From MPNP01 sp965221445 (GTDB lineage Bacteria > Pseudomonadota > Alphaproteobacteria > Rhodobacterales > Rhodobacteraceae), in assembly GCA_965221445.1 (NCBI GenBank), contig CBDCSF010000013.1, positions 744,001-808,000 of the forward strand: a stretch of DNA of 64,000 nucleotides. The letters are read 5' to 3'. The translations under genes and the position numbers were made by a program. Of this stretch, positions 26,589-38,100 are shown piece by piece (within the stretch, counting starts at the first letter, position 1; each line of letters begins with the position of its first letter). The notes under the pieces are model-generated. The model made no database searches and was not told the DNA's origin. It was given only the letters and a program-made list of their open reading frames with translations.

Positions 26589-27876
26589 ACTGATTAAGGA
26601 ACCATATTGGTGGGAAAGTGCCGGGAAGCCACCATCAGTTGAAGAAACTGTCCTCCCAGAAGAAGTAGATGTTGTCGTAGTTGGAGCAGGTTTAACTGGA
26701 TTAACAGCATCTCTGTTTCTTGCCAAAGCAAATAAAAGAGTTTTGGTTCTGGATAAAACGACACCCTGCCTAGGGGCAAGTTCGAGAAACGGAGGGATGA
26801 TTGGAGGAGGACATAGAGTTTCAGTTGACCTCTTGATCGAAAAATACGGAAAAGAGCTCTCCACTCGATTACTCCAGGAAATGCACATAGAATCAACAGT
26901 ATTTGCCAAGAATCTCATGACAACTGAAGAAATAGATTGTGATTTCCAGGAGACAGGAAGGTTTCAGGCCTTCTGGCAAAAATCCGACTATGAACTAAAT
27001 GCACGTAAGTTGGACCAGCTAAAGAGATTGATACCTGTTGAGGCCGAATTGGTTTCCTCAAATGACCAGAAGGATGAAGTTGCTAGCAATGCTTACCATG
27101 GTGGAATATCCTACCATCTTCACGGGGGAATCAACCCGGCCAAGTGGGTTTATGGCATCAAAAACAGTGCCTTGAGGCATGGGGTTACCATTCAGGGGGA
27201 TACCCCTGTCGAAGAGTTACATTTTGAATCAAGTAGGCATTTGATTAAAACCCCAAGAGGTACAATCAAAGCACAAGAAGTGCTTATGGCGACGAATGGT
27301 TATACCCCAAGGAATTTTGGTCAACTGAGTAAACGAATCTTCCCAATACCCAGTTTTATTATCGTCACAGAAACGCTTGGAGAAAACCGGGTAAGAGACC
27401 TGTTTCCTAGCCTGAAAATGATAGTTGAAACCCGTGAAAGACATTGTTATTTTCGCCCTTCCCCAGATAGAAAAAGAATCGTATTTGGCGGTAGGGCAGC
27501 AATGTTCAAACCACCAGACAGGTTTTTTGAATCACAACTGAGAATGTTACTTGGAGGTATTTTTCCTGAACTCAGGAATGTCGGCATTACCCATGCATGG
27601 TGGGGTAATACAGGTTTTACCTTTGAGATGCTTCCTCATGTGGGTAAGTTAAACCATGTCTGGCATGCCATGGGCTACTGTGGTAACGGAAATGGTATGG
27701 CACCTTGGTTGGGATATAAAGTAGCCAATCGTATTTTGGGAAACCCAGAAGGCGAAACGGCTTTCGCCGAAATAGAAATGCCAACAAAATGGTACTATAA
27801 CGGAGTTCCCTGGTTCTTACCACTTGCTGATGTAGGTTTCAGATTTAGGGATATTTATTCCAATTTGCAGAAATAA
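26581..27876 (+). CDS. FAD-dependent amine/amino-acid oxidoreductase (DAO family)
   Basis: A 431-residue flavoprotein. The dinucleotide-binding motif VVVVGAGLTGLTASLFLAK is at about residues 31-50, followed by TPCLGASSRNGGMIGGG, the substrate-side motif shared with gamma-glutamylputrescine oxidase (PuuB) and related DadA-like enzymes. The C-terminal MGYCGNGNGMAPWLGYKVA matches the second FAD-contact motif. It probably oxidises an amine or N-substituted amino acid; the substrate cannot be assigned. Its start overlaps the HEAT-like gene, so it closes the sugar-transporter operon. Confidence 0.85.
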   Translation: MAKLIKEPYWWESAGKPPSVEETVLPEEVDVVVVGAGLTGLTASLFLAKANKRVLVLDKTTPCLGASSRNGGMIGGGHRVSVDLLIEKYGKELSTRLLQEMHIESTVFAKNLMTTEEIDCDFQETGRFQAFWQKSDYELNARKLDQLKRLIPVEAELVSSNDQKDEVASNAYHGGISYHLHGGINPAKWVYGIKNSALRHGVTIQGDTPVEELHFESSRHLIKTPRGTIKAQEVLMATNGYTPRNFGQLSKRIFPIPSFIIVTETLGENRVRDLFPSLKMIVETRERHCYFRPSPDRKRIVFGGRAAMFKPPDRFFESQLRMLLGGIFPELRNVGITHAWWGNTGFTFEMLPHVGKLNHVWHAMGYCGNGNGMAPWLGYKVANRILGNPEGETAFAEIEMPTKWYYNGVPWFLPLADVGFRFRDIYSNLQK

Positions 27877-27891
27877 ACTCCTTGTGCCGAC

Positions 27892-28500
27892 TTAATCCGG
27901 CTGATATTTCCAGCATGTAGTCAAATGATCATCTACCATGCCGACAGCTTGCATATAGGCATAGATTATGGTTGACCCTACAAAACTCATCCCCCTTTTC
28001 TTCAAGTCCCTGGATAATTCATCACTAACTTTCGTGGTTACCGGCACCTCTTCAAATTGTTTCCAGTTGTTCTTGATTGGACCATCAACGAAACCCCATA
28101 GATACTCATTAAAAGAACCGAACTCACTTATGATGGCCAGGGTGACCTTAGCGTTTTTTCTTGCTGAATAAATTTTTAATCTGTTCCTGATAATCCTCGG
28201 GTCTGATCTTAATGCTTCAAGATAGTCGTCGCTTAGGTTGGCCACTCTTTCAATATCAAAATCAAAAAAAACCTGCTGGTACCCCCCTCTCCTTCTGAGA
28301 ATGGTTTCCCAACTTAGCCCGGCTTGGGCACCCTCAAGGATTAACATTTCAAACAATTTTGTATCATCATGTACCGGAATACCCCATTCATTGTCATGAT
28401 AATCAGCATAAAACTCCTTACCGATACCATTTCCAAAACAACGAGGTAAAATGTCCTTTTCCACATCAGGTGATGGTTTTATTATTTCTCTCAAATCCAA
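27892..28500 (-). CDS. tag: DNA-3-methyladenine glycosylase I
   Basis: A 202-residue base-excision repair enzyme that removes 3-methyladenine from DNA. Diagnostic segments are RCFGNGIGKEFYADYHDNEW near the N-terminus, GAQAGLSWETILRRR, and KRGMSFVGSTIIYAYMQAVG. The zinc-binding residues of Tag (N-terminal Cys and His, C-terminal His and Cys) correspond to RCF, YHDNEW and DDHLTTCW. It is convergent with the preceding oxidoreductase gene, with only 15 bp between stops. Confidence 0.95.
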   Translation of the reverse strand: MDLREIIKPSPDVEKDILPRCFGNGIGKEFYADYHDNEWGIPVHDDTKLFEMLILEGAQAGLSWETILRRRGGYQQVFFDFDIERVANLSDDYLEALRSDPRIIRNRLKIYSARKNAKVTLAIISEFGSFNEYLWGFVDGPIKNNWKQFEEVPVTTKVSDELSRDLKKRGMSFVGSTIIYAYMQAVGMVDDHLTTCWKYQPD

Positions 28501-28742
28501 TTTAATCCTCTTAAAATTACCAACACTTCAACTACCCATTATTACTTTCTTACTGATACTCTATGAGCTATGGGTTATGGGCTTGTGTTTTTCTGTAAAA
28601 AATTTATGTTGAAGCATTTATGTCGTATAGATTTTTCTGTTAAGTCCACAATGATAGTATATTTTCGGATTTTGTGAGTTTTGTTCATTATTGTGAACCT
28701 TCAAGAGATTTCTTCAATGAAAGAAAGCTATTTCATTAAATT

Positions 28743-29252
28743 ATGACCAATTACCCAAATTCATTTGATCTCGACGGATTGATAGAATGCGCGAAGGGAA
28801 ATTTATTTGGGCATGGGAATGCCCAACTTCCCCTTCCCCCAATGCTAATGTTCGAACGAATAACTGAAGTCTCAAGTGATGGTGGACTATACGGTAAGGG
28901 TCATGCGATAGCTGAATTGGACATCCGACCTGATTTATGGTTTTTTGATTGTCACTTTGTTGGTGATCCGGTTATGCCGGGATGTCTCGGTCTGGATGCA
29001 TTGTGGCAATTGACTGGATTTAATCTTGGTTGGCGTGGATTCCCCGGCCGCGGGCGGGCCTTGGGAGTTGGTGAAGTAAAATTCACAGACATGGTAACCC
29101 CCGATTGTAAACTCTTGACTTTTTGTGTTGACTTTACTCGGGTGATAGACCGTAAATTGAAACTTGGTATCTCAAATGGCAGGATGTTAGCTGATGGCAA
29201 GGAATTTTATCGAACCACCGGGATGAAGGTGGGCTTGTTCACAACAGATTAG
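28743..29252 (+). CDS. fabA: 3-hydroxydecanoyl-ACP dehydratase/isomerase FabA
   Basis: A 169-residue FabA, close to the 172 residues of the E. coli enzyme. It dehydrates 3-hydroxydecanoyl-ACP and isomerises the product to cis-3-decenoyl-ACP, the branch point for unsaturated fatty acids. The catalytic His lies in DCHFVGDPVMPGCLGLDALW, together with the active-site Asp in LGLDALW. It opens the fabA-fabB-fabI operon. The 242-bp upstream gap to tag should hold the promoter; no operator was recognised there. Confidence 0.97.
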   Translation: MTNYPNSFDLDGLIECAKGNLFGHGNAQLPLPPMLMFERITEVSSDGGLYGKGHAIAELDIRPDLWFFDCHFVGDPVMPGCLGLDALWQLTGFNLGWRGFPGRGRALGVGEVKFTDMVTPDCKLLTFCVDFTRVIDRKLKLGISNGRMLADGKEFYRTTGMKVGLFTTD

Positions 29253-29274
29253 CGAATTATAGAAACGGGTGTCC

Positions 29275-30501
29275 ATGCGAAGAGTAGTTGTAACAGGAAT
29301 GGGGATCATATCTCCAATTGGTAACAACCTTAAGGAAGTTACTGATTCTTTGCGGGTGGGAAAATCTGGTATTGTATTCGCCGAGGAATATGCCGAAAAT
29401 GGCTTCCGTAGCCAAATCCATGGCAATATCAAGTTAAATCTTGCGGACCATATTAGCAAAAGACAACTCCGTTTTATGGGTCCTGGGGCTTCCTATAATT
29501 ACCTTGCTATGGAGCAGGCAATTCTAGATTCCGGACTTAAGGAAGATGAGGTATCTAATGAGATGACCGGTCTCGTCATGGGTTCTGGAGGACCATCGAC
29601 CTCAAACTTCCATATTGCACACAATATTGTAGCTGAAAGGAAAAGCCCCCGAAGAATTGGCCCCTTTATGGTAACAAGATGCATGTCATCCACTAATTCA
29701 GCCTGTTTAGCTACACCTTTTAAAATAAAGGGTGTAAACTATTCGATCTCTTCAGCCTGTGCCACCTCAGCTCATTGTATAGGAAACGGCTTTGAGCAGA
29801 TCAGGTTTGGATTGCAGGATATTGTTTTTGCAGGTGGAGGTGAAGAGCTTGATTGGACCCTTTCTTGTTTATTTGACGCTATGGGTGCTTTGAGTTCCAA
29901 ATATAACGATACCCCTGAAACCGCTTCCAGGCCTTTTGATGCAACCAGAGATGGTTTCGTAATCGCAGGTGGAGCTGGTGTCCTTGTTTTGGAAGAATTT
30001 GAAAGAGCTAAGGCTAGAGGTGCAAAAATTTATGCTGAATTGCTGGGATATGGTGCAACCTCTGATGGCTACGACATGGTAGCCCCTTCCGGTGAGGGTG
30101 GATTGAGATCAATGAAACTTGCCCTAAACAACCTTGATGGTCGCAAGGTTGATTACATCAATGCTCATGGAACTTCGACACCCGCAGGTGATGTAGTTGA
30201 GATTGAGGCCGTAAGAAAATTGTTTGAACCTTCAGAATTCCCTCATTTGAGTTCTACCAAATCCCTTACTGGACATTCGCTTGGAGCTACTGGAGTGCAT
30301 GAAGCTATTTACTCGTTGATTATGCTTTCTGAACGATTTGTTTCTGCTTCGGCCAATGTTAATGAACTTGACCCTGGAATTAACGAGGGAGAAATTACAA
30401 CTTCTCTTGTTGAAAATGCAGATCTCAATGTTGTCATGTCAAACAGTTTTGGATTCGGAGGAACCAACTCCACCCTAACCTTTGGACGAGTATTGGATTA
30501 A
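29275..30501 (+). CDS. fabB: 3-oxoacyl-ACP synthase I FabB
   Basis: A KAS I enzyme of about 408 residues that elongates the cis-unsaturated acyl-ACP made by FabA. The catalytic triad is visible: Cys in SISSACATSAHCIG, His in NAHGTSTPAGD and His in LTGHSLGATG. The open frame starts at a GTG at 29269, but MRRVVVTGMGI is the normal N-terminus and an ACGGG site precedes the ATG at 29275, so that start is preferred. It follows fabA by 22 bp. Confidence 0.97.
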   Translation: MRRVVVTGMGIISPIGNNLKEVTDSLRVGKSGIVFAEEYAENGFRSQIHGNIKLNLADHISKRQLRFMGPGASYNYLAMEQAILDSGLKEDEVSNEMTGLVMGSGGPSTSNFHIAHNIVAERKSPRRIGPFMVTRCMSSTNSACLATPFKIKGVNYSISSACATSAHCIGNGFEQIRFGLQDIVFAGGGEELDWTLSCLFDAMGALSSKYNDTPETASRPFDATRDGFVIAGGAGVLVLEEFERAKARGAKIYAELLGYGATSDGYDMVAPSGEGGLRSMKLALNNLDGRKVDYINAHGTSTPAGDVVEIEAVRKLFEPSEFPHLSSTKSLTGHSLGATGVHEAIYSLIMLSERFVSASANVNELDPGINEGEITTSLVENADLNVVMSNSFGFGGTNSTLTFGRVLD

Positions 30502-30507
30502 TTCACC

Positions 30508-31296
30508 ATGACTCGTATTCTTGAAAACAAAAAAGGATTGGTAATTGGGGTTGCCAATGAAAGGTCAATTGCTTGGGGAATAGCCAGGGAAATGCACCGG
30601 GAAGGTGCAGCAATTGCCCTTAACTACCAAAAGGAACAACTTGGGAAAAGGGTAATCCCCCTAGGTGAGCAGATTGAATCTGAAATTATTGTTGAGGCCG
30701 ATGTATTGGATTCTGATTCTCTAGATAACCTGTTCAATGAAATAGAACAAACCTGGGGGAGCCTGGATTTTCTTGTTCACGCGATTGCATTTTCGGATAA
30801 ATCCGAACTTACCGGGAATTTTATCAACACCTCCAAGGAAAATTTTCTCCTCTCACTCAATATCTCCTGTTACTCCCTGATTGACCTGTCCCGTAGATCG
30901 GTACCTTTCATGAAATCAGGTGGGTCAATAATTACCCTTACCTTCATCGGTTCCAACAGGGTTACCCCAAACTACAATGTCATGGGAGTCGCCAAGGCAG
31001 CCCTGGAATCTACGGTAAAATACTTAGCCAATGATCTCGGAAAGGATGGTATAAGGGTAAATGCGATCAGTCCCGGTCCTATGAAAACCTTGGCTGGTGC
31101 TGCCATCGGGTCAGCCAGAAAGACATTTCGATACACCGAAGCCAACGCACCGCTAGGTGCCAATTCCTCACTGGAGCACGTTGGCGGTACGGCCGTTTAT
31201 TTGGCGTCTGATTATGGTGCCTCTACAACTGGCGAAGTTATCAGAGTAGATGGCGGATTTCATATTCTTGGGATGCCCCAATCTGAAAACCTGTAA
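30508..31296 (+). CDS. fabI: Enoyl-ACP reductase (NADH) FabI
   Basis: A 262-residue short-chain dehydrogenase of the FabI type. It shows GLVIGVANERSIAWGIA, the atypical FabI nucleotide-binding loop, and the catalytic Tyr-x6-Lys in YNVMGVAKAA. The C-terminal region contains GGTAVYLASDYGASTTGEVI. It reduces enoyl-ACP in the last step of each elongation cycle and is the target of triclosan in other bacteria. It is placed 6 bp after fabB; the fabA-fabB-fabI order is common in alphaproteobacteria. Confidence 0.96.
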   Translation: MTRILENKKGLVIGVANERSIAWGIAREMHREGAAIALNYQKEQLGKRVIPLGEQIESEIIVEADVLDSDSLDNLFNEIEQTWGSLDFLVHAIAFSDKSELTGNFINTSKENFLLSLNISCYSLIDLSRRSVPFMKSGGSIITLTFIGSNRVTPNYNVMGVAKAALESTVKYLANDLGKDGIRVNAISPGPMKTLAGAAIGSARKTFRYTEANAPLGANSSLEHVGGTAVYLASDYGASTTGEVIRVDGGFHILGMPQSENL

Positions 31297-31305
31297 TAGT
31301 CCTGA

Positions 31306-31689
31306 TTATTGTGGTTCCACCAAACCAACGACCGCTCTAGCAGCATCAACAACTATGGCGATGGTTCCCATATTTTCCACAAAAAAAGGCTCTCTCATTA
31401 CGGCACCACCATTGGATTTTACTTTCTCCAAAGCAATCTCCATATTGGAAATTGTCAGATAAACAAACCAGTTAGGTGGAATTTGGTCACCACCTTCTAT
31501 ATCTGCTGTATTCATAAATCCTGCTACAGGTACACCATTATTTAGAAACAGGGTGTATTTGTGATCTGGCATATCCTGACTTGACCACCCCATCACCTCC
31601 GCATAGAATTTCTTGGCGGCATCCAGGTCGCTAGCGTTAAGCTCATTCCAACAAATATTACCAGGCTGGGGTCTAAAATTTTCTGACAT
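31306..31689 (-). CDS. VOC-family (glyoxalase/bleomycin-resistance-like) protein
   Basis: A 127-residue protein with paired beta-alpha-beta-beta-beta modules: CWNELNASDLDAAKKFYAEV in the first half and NWFVYLTISNMEIALEKVKS in the second. The pattern matches the vicinal-oxygen-chelate fold close to the glyoxalase-like CFP32/27-kDa antigen group. Function is unknown; members include dioxygenases, isomerases and antibiotic-binding proteins. It is convergent with fabI, with 9 bp between stops. Confidence 0.85.
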   Translation of the reverse strand: MSENFRPQPGNICWNELNASDLDAAKKFYAEVMGWSSQDMPDHKYTLFLNNGVPVAGFMNTADIEGGDQIPPNWFVYLTISNMEIALEKVKSNGGAVMREPFFVENMGTIAIVVDAARAVVGLVEPQ

Positions 31690-32170
31690 AATCCTATCTC
31701 CAATGTAAAATCAAACCCAATATTGCATCCTAAAACTAAAATCAAACGGGATTTTTTTCCATAAAATTGATAATTTGACTGATTCTCAGTAAGCAAAATT
31801 GGGAATAATATAACAATTCATTCTGAAATGTGATCAACCCTATTCCAACTCGAAAAATTACTCCTTTTGTTGAAATTTACATTGAATTTATCTCAATAAC
31901 GATACTGTTTTGTAGAAATTTTGAGGTTTTTTTCCTCTGTTGGCTAACCAGTACCCCGTGATGCGTTTCCCCTTGATAAGGGATTTTACGTACATTTTAT
32001 GGATCAGTTAAAAAAATATTTTTCTATTTTTCTATTTTTTTCTTGATTTTTTAATTTTTTTTGTTCACCATTATGTTCAATTTAGTCATATTACCTGAAA
32101 AAGGGAGAAAGTTAAGGAGATCGAAGCCTATAGAGACATAGATTAGCATACGAAATCGAAGGAAGGGTTT
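31690..32170. promoter_or_regulatory. Long AT-rich leader of the giant surface-protein gene
   Basis: A 481-bp gap holding the promoters of the VOC gene and of the giant gene. From 32018 to 32064 the plus strand is almost pure T with short repeats (TTTTTCTA twice, then T6-T8 runs). An AAGGAAGGG ribosome-binding segment at 32159-32167 precedes the GTG start at 32171. No other element was recognised. Confidence 0.5.
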
Positions 32171-35100
32171 GTGTCCGAGCGAACCTCCAACATCCGACCA
32201 AGGGGAACATGTTTCTCGGATCGCTTTTTGTGTTCGGCGTTGGTAGGAAAGAGGTGTTTTTTTACTCCACTTGCCCCCCGGTTTCAGACATTCAGGATTA
32301 ATCCTAGCGCATTTTTTTTCTCAATGTTGGCATTGGGAGTGGTGTTTTGTTGTCTATCAAGAATTTACCTTCTCTACTCCAGTTTAATTTTACCACGTTC
32401 TTACCTGGTAAAGTTCCTATTGACACTGTTGTCGTTAGGTGCCCTTTCCCATTTCCTTATAAATCAGGCATTTTACCTTAAGCATTGGAGTAAATTAAGG
32501 TCACTAACAGGCCGTAGCGATTTAAACTCTGAACCTGAGAGAACTTCGAATTTTCTTGTAAATTCGACACTTTCGATTAACCATTTATATCGTTCTACCT
32601 TAGCAATATTGGCACTAATATGCATCGTATTAGCGGCCATGCTTCCAGGGAAAATCCATGCGCAGGAAAAGATTCTTGTGCCTTACGGTTGGGAATTGAT
32701 TCCATCGGGTTTAAGCGTATCCGATGAATTTCGCCTTATATTTGTATCATCTGGACAAAGAAACGCCGTAGATAAAAATATCAGGACTTATAACGAGTTT
32801 ATACAAAATCAAGTAAACGCTGGTCATGACGCTTTAAAACCATATGCATCAAAGTTTAAGGTTCTAGGGTCAACTAGCTCGACGAGTGCCAAACAAAATA
32901 CCGGTACAACTAACAACGCCGAAATTCCAATTTACTGGGTAAATGGAGCTAAGGTCGCTGACAATTACAATGACCTCTATGATGGTTCGTGGGATAGTAA
33001 AGAAGCCAGAAACCAGAAAGGAAACACTTTCAGTACTTCACTCATTAGTGTTGCAACAGGAACAACATCAAATGGTGAAAAGGACGGTAAGTTTGTAATT
33101 GGTGGAGATAGGGGATCTGTAACCACTGGATACCCTATTAAATCGAGTCGTTCTAATCCTAATCCTATAAAAGAAAGACAATTTATAAGAAATACACCAC
33201 ATCGATACTATGGTCTTTCCCCTATCTTTAAGGTCATGGGTACGGTTTATATTGAGAGTTATTCTTCTAGGAAGGAAGGGATTCCGATCAATATAAGTGC
33301 ATTTGCTGAGCCTGTTCCAACAGCTAGTAAAAAACTTACTATCCAGTATAGCATTAAAGATGACCCCACTTCAAACTTTCTATCAGAAGAACAGGAAGGC
33401 ACTAAGACCTACGCAATGTATAGATCCCCTGATACATTACCCCGTATTAATACCCAAATTGATCGCTACCATGATGTAGATGGGGAAATAACCATAGAAA
33501 TTACCAAGCTCCCGGATGGTTATATAGTAAAACCCGGCAAGGAAGGGCCTTTAAAACAAGTGATAAAAAATGACCCTGAACAAACCTACCCATTCCTCTC
33601 AATTAACAAAAGCACAGACAGCATTATAGAAGGAGAAACAGCTACCTTCAATTTGGAACTAGATAAAAAATGGATTTATAATAAACCGCTTGAGGTAGAT
33701 GTATTATTATCAGGGGTTGGCCTCTTTGAATCAGGGTCTGAGAATATTCGAAAAGTTACCTTTAATAAGGAACAAATTACAGCTACCCTAGATGTGAAAA
33801 CCCGAGTGGATGCTACGAACGATAATGCTGGAAGAATTATTGCTACAGTAGTTCAAACCACCCCAAGAATAAGAGGTATTTCAAAAAAACGGGCAGAAAT
33901 AAATATCACTAATGAAGCAGACCTAACCGGATTATATACAACGTTGAAAAAATATCGTGGTATAGAAGATAAGCAAGGAAAAGCAGTAGGTGCAGGCATT
34001 GAACTGAAATTAAATCAACCTCTTAAACAAAATGGTTCTATTACGATTGAGATTATTAATGATGAATTGAATTTAGATCCAAAATTCAAGGCAAAATCTA
34101 ATATTGACTTCAAAAACAATTATCCAAGCCCGACTAAGGTAATTTGGTATTCAGGAAATAAGTCTTTTCGAATTAATATACCTATTTATGATGACGATAT
34201 ACATGAGTATAACGAAATTATAGGAGTTAAACTTACCAATCCAGAAGGGTTTGTGCTTGATAGTGATGGTGCCGAGGAACTCACCGTATTGTTATCAATT
34301 TATGACGATGCAGATATTCCAGTACTGTCTGTAGAATCACCAACAGAGGAAGAGGGAAATAATGCTCTTGACAGTGGCCTAGAGGTAAGTGAACTAAATT
34401 ACAAACTTACACTTAGTAACGAAAGTATGAAAACTGCCCGTATTCACAAGAGGCAGACATTAAAGGGTTCGGCAAATAAGGGAGGTCAACAAGATACTGA
34501 ACCGGTAAAGAGTGAATGGATTGAGATACCTTCAGGTACTACTACCAAATCTGTCCCGATTAAGATAGCTGGGGATACTATAGAGGAACCTGATGAAACG
34601 CTTGTAATTCGCTTTAGCCGATTTCAAAATACCCAAATTGCTGGTGGTAGCCGCAGTATTGAAATTACCGGAACTATAACCAACGATGATGCAAGCCAAC
34701 CTAAGCCTAAACCATTTATTCGCTTTATTGATGCTGCACCTGTAAATGAGGGTGATGATGTAATTTTTGAAGCAATCCTTGTTGATGGAGCCACCCCCCC
34801 GAAGAAAGTTGTGGCTGAGGAGGATTGCGTATTTTTCTGGTCGACTAGTAATGATAATCCAGAAACCGCAATAGCAGGGGAAGATTATGTAGGAAAACAA
34901 TTAACAGCAGCAAACATTGCTACAGGAAGTTCAAGCGTTAACTTTGCAGTAAAAACAAAAACAGACAATCTAGTTGAAGGTGAGGAATTTTTCAGGGTTC
35001 TTGGTTTCAGTCCCGAAGAAGGATTAGAATGTTCATTTGGTGGCGGTACCTATCAGCAGGCTAAGGGCACAATTACTGACAACCCAATAGTCTCAATCAT

Positions 35101-38100
35101 GAATGCAAAGAAAACGACCGAAGGACAAACCATGCTATTTCCAGTAGAGTTGAGCATTGCAGGTTCCAGTGATGTGACATTAACCTGGAAGACTTTGGAT
35201 GGCACAGCTATAGCTGGCCAAGACTACGTTGCAAAGGCAAACCAAACATTAATCATTCCCAAGGGTGAAACCAAGGGTACCTTGCACGTACCATTAATGG
35301 AGGATACCGTTGACGAACATGACGAAGAATTTTCTGTAGTGTTAGAAAATGCGGTTAATGGCCTTTTAGATATTTCCCGGGCAACAGGACTCATTCGTGA
35401 TAATGATTCTCGTCCAGATATAAAAATTGGGGATGTACAAATAAATGAGGGAGATACTGCTACCCTGAGGATCATGCTTTCTTCCACTTCTGAAAAGGAA
35501 ATTGCCATTAGCTGGTCAACTCAGGATGGAACAGCCATTTCAGGCTCAGATTACAAAAAAAATCGTCAGTCATTGACAATTCCACCAGGTGATACCCACG
35601 CAGATATCTCAGTTAAAACATTGAATGATGAACAAGACGAAAATGAAGAAACTTTCCGTGTCTTACTATTTCATTCCCCTGAAGGAAAGCGTCAGATCGG
35701 GACCGCTACGGTGACTATAGTAGATAACGATGAAACGCTGATAAATATAACAGATGCACAGGCTAATGAAACTTCTGGCGGAAGTACAGCAACCTTTAAG
35801 GTTACTCTTTCCACACCGCGAAAAACTCCAGTGACCGTAGACTGGAAGGCCGAGAATGGAGATGGAGAACATCCAGCGATTAGCGGTAAACACCCTTATG
35901 GCGAAGACGATTTTGAAGCAAAATCCAATGAAACCTTGACGTTCGCACCTGGAGAAACAGAAAAGTTCATTTCTATCACCATCAATAATGATGATACAGC
36001 TGAACACGATGAGACTTTTCAAGTTGTCCTGGAAAACCCCTCCGGTGCTATAATTGAACGAGGAACTGCCTATGGTCGGATTGTTGATGATGATAAAATT
36101 TACTATTGGGTTGCTAATGAAAATACTGAAGTAAGGGAAGGGGAGAGCATAGTTGTACGGGTACGACGGAATAAAACCTCAACCAAAGTCCACTCTTTCA
36201 GATTTTGTCTGAAGGGTATAAACGGTAATATTAATGGGACAGACAAGGATGGTGGCACTGCAGTTATTTCCAATAATTCTACTAATCCGACTAGCAATTC
36301 AGATACGTTTAAATCCAAGGATGATGTTAGAATATATGGTCAACATAACAACACTAACGACTGCATAATTGGATATACGAATGACCCTTTCTATACTATT
36401 AAATTTAATGAAGATGATCTTGAGAAAAGCGTTCGTTTATACACCATTCAGGACAACCGTGTTGAAGAAGACGAAACCTTTACTTTTGCTACTGGAACGG
36501 CAACTAATTTTAACAACGATGATAAAGTATTAACACCGCAACGTGGCAATCTAAAAGTATTCACCATCATTGATGATGATGTCGCAAGAATTAAGGTAGT
36601 ACCACGTAATGATGTAGTTTGGGAAGGTGAAAAGGCTGTATACGACCTTAAATTTGATGATGAAAAATTAGAAATGGGGGTGACCGGTACGGTTGATTAT
36701 TTCACTACTGATGGAACTGCAACTGGTGGTAGTGATACGAAACAGCATGATTACAAGCCTGAGCGAAAGACCCTAACCCTACAATCACCTGATACACATG
36801 GCGTAATTGGAACCATTGAAATCCAAACGCATGATGAAGAAATTTCCTATTCCGCTTACGAAGCAGACGAAACCTTTACTATAACGCTTGATAATCCTAC
36901 CCCTTCCGGACAATTAGAATTACCGGTAAGTGGCGGACATGTTCTGGAAGTAACCATTCAGGACGACGATTTGACCACAATTAATGTTGATAATGCTGTG
37001 GTAGACGAAGGGGATGATGCTTTGGTCTGGTTTCGATTGACCGAGCTACGTAAAAAAGATGCGGTAGTAACTTGGGAGACTGCGACAATTAAAAAAGGTG
37101 GAACACCTCTCAAGGATTTAACCTCGGTATCTGGCGGTAAAGCCACCATTCCTGCAGGACAAGCTGGTGTGCAAGTCAAAGTGCCAACGGTTGAAAATGA
37201 AATACCTGAATTAGATAGAGATTTCAAGGTAAGGGTTACTCATGTAGCATTACCTAATTTCAGTTTTGGAACTGAGGGAATTGTTACCATACGAGATGAT
37301 GATTCAAACTCTCTTATAATCACTGGATTCGAAAATTACAGTGTAGAGGAAAATGACAATAGTTGGACATCATCTACACCATCATTAACACCAACAAGTA
37401 AACCACACGGGGATGTAACCTGGACTCTTGAGGGAAGGGATTCCTCACACTTTCGAATAGATTCCGATAAGGGTACACTGGAATTCCCTAAGGCAAAAAA
37501 CTTTGAAGATCCTCAGGACAGTGATAAGAATAATATCTATGAGGTTACCGTTCGAGCTACTGACGAAGATGGAAACACTGGTACACAAGATGTTGCCCTT
37601 ACGATAACCGATGTTACAACCGCGCGTATAAGAGCTCCTCCACCCCAAGACCTACATGAAAACGAAAAAAAATTGGAAGCATTTAGTATTGAACGTGTTG
37701 ATTCAGGCAACACACCAGTCACTTATAGATGGGAGATTCTACCAGATACTACTGGTACAAACCCAGCCATATTACCGGATGATTTGTCCGAAGTAATTCA
37801 TCTAGGTGAAAACCTTGACGGTAATATTAAAACCAAAAGCCATCCCATTTTTATTGTCAATGATACAATTGATGAAAACCCTGAAACATTTATCGTACGC
37901 TTAAGCAATCTCAGCGACGGTGAAACTGACGACGCCCTTTTTGTTGATAAAGATGGTCATGTTATCAAATCCGGTGTTATAGACCTGATTTTAACCATTA
38001 TTGATGACGATCCAACAGAGGTTAAACTTTCCATTCATCCTGATACTGACGATATTTCTGAAAATAGCGGAACCAAAAACATCTTAGTAAAACTGGGGCG

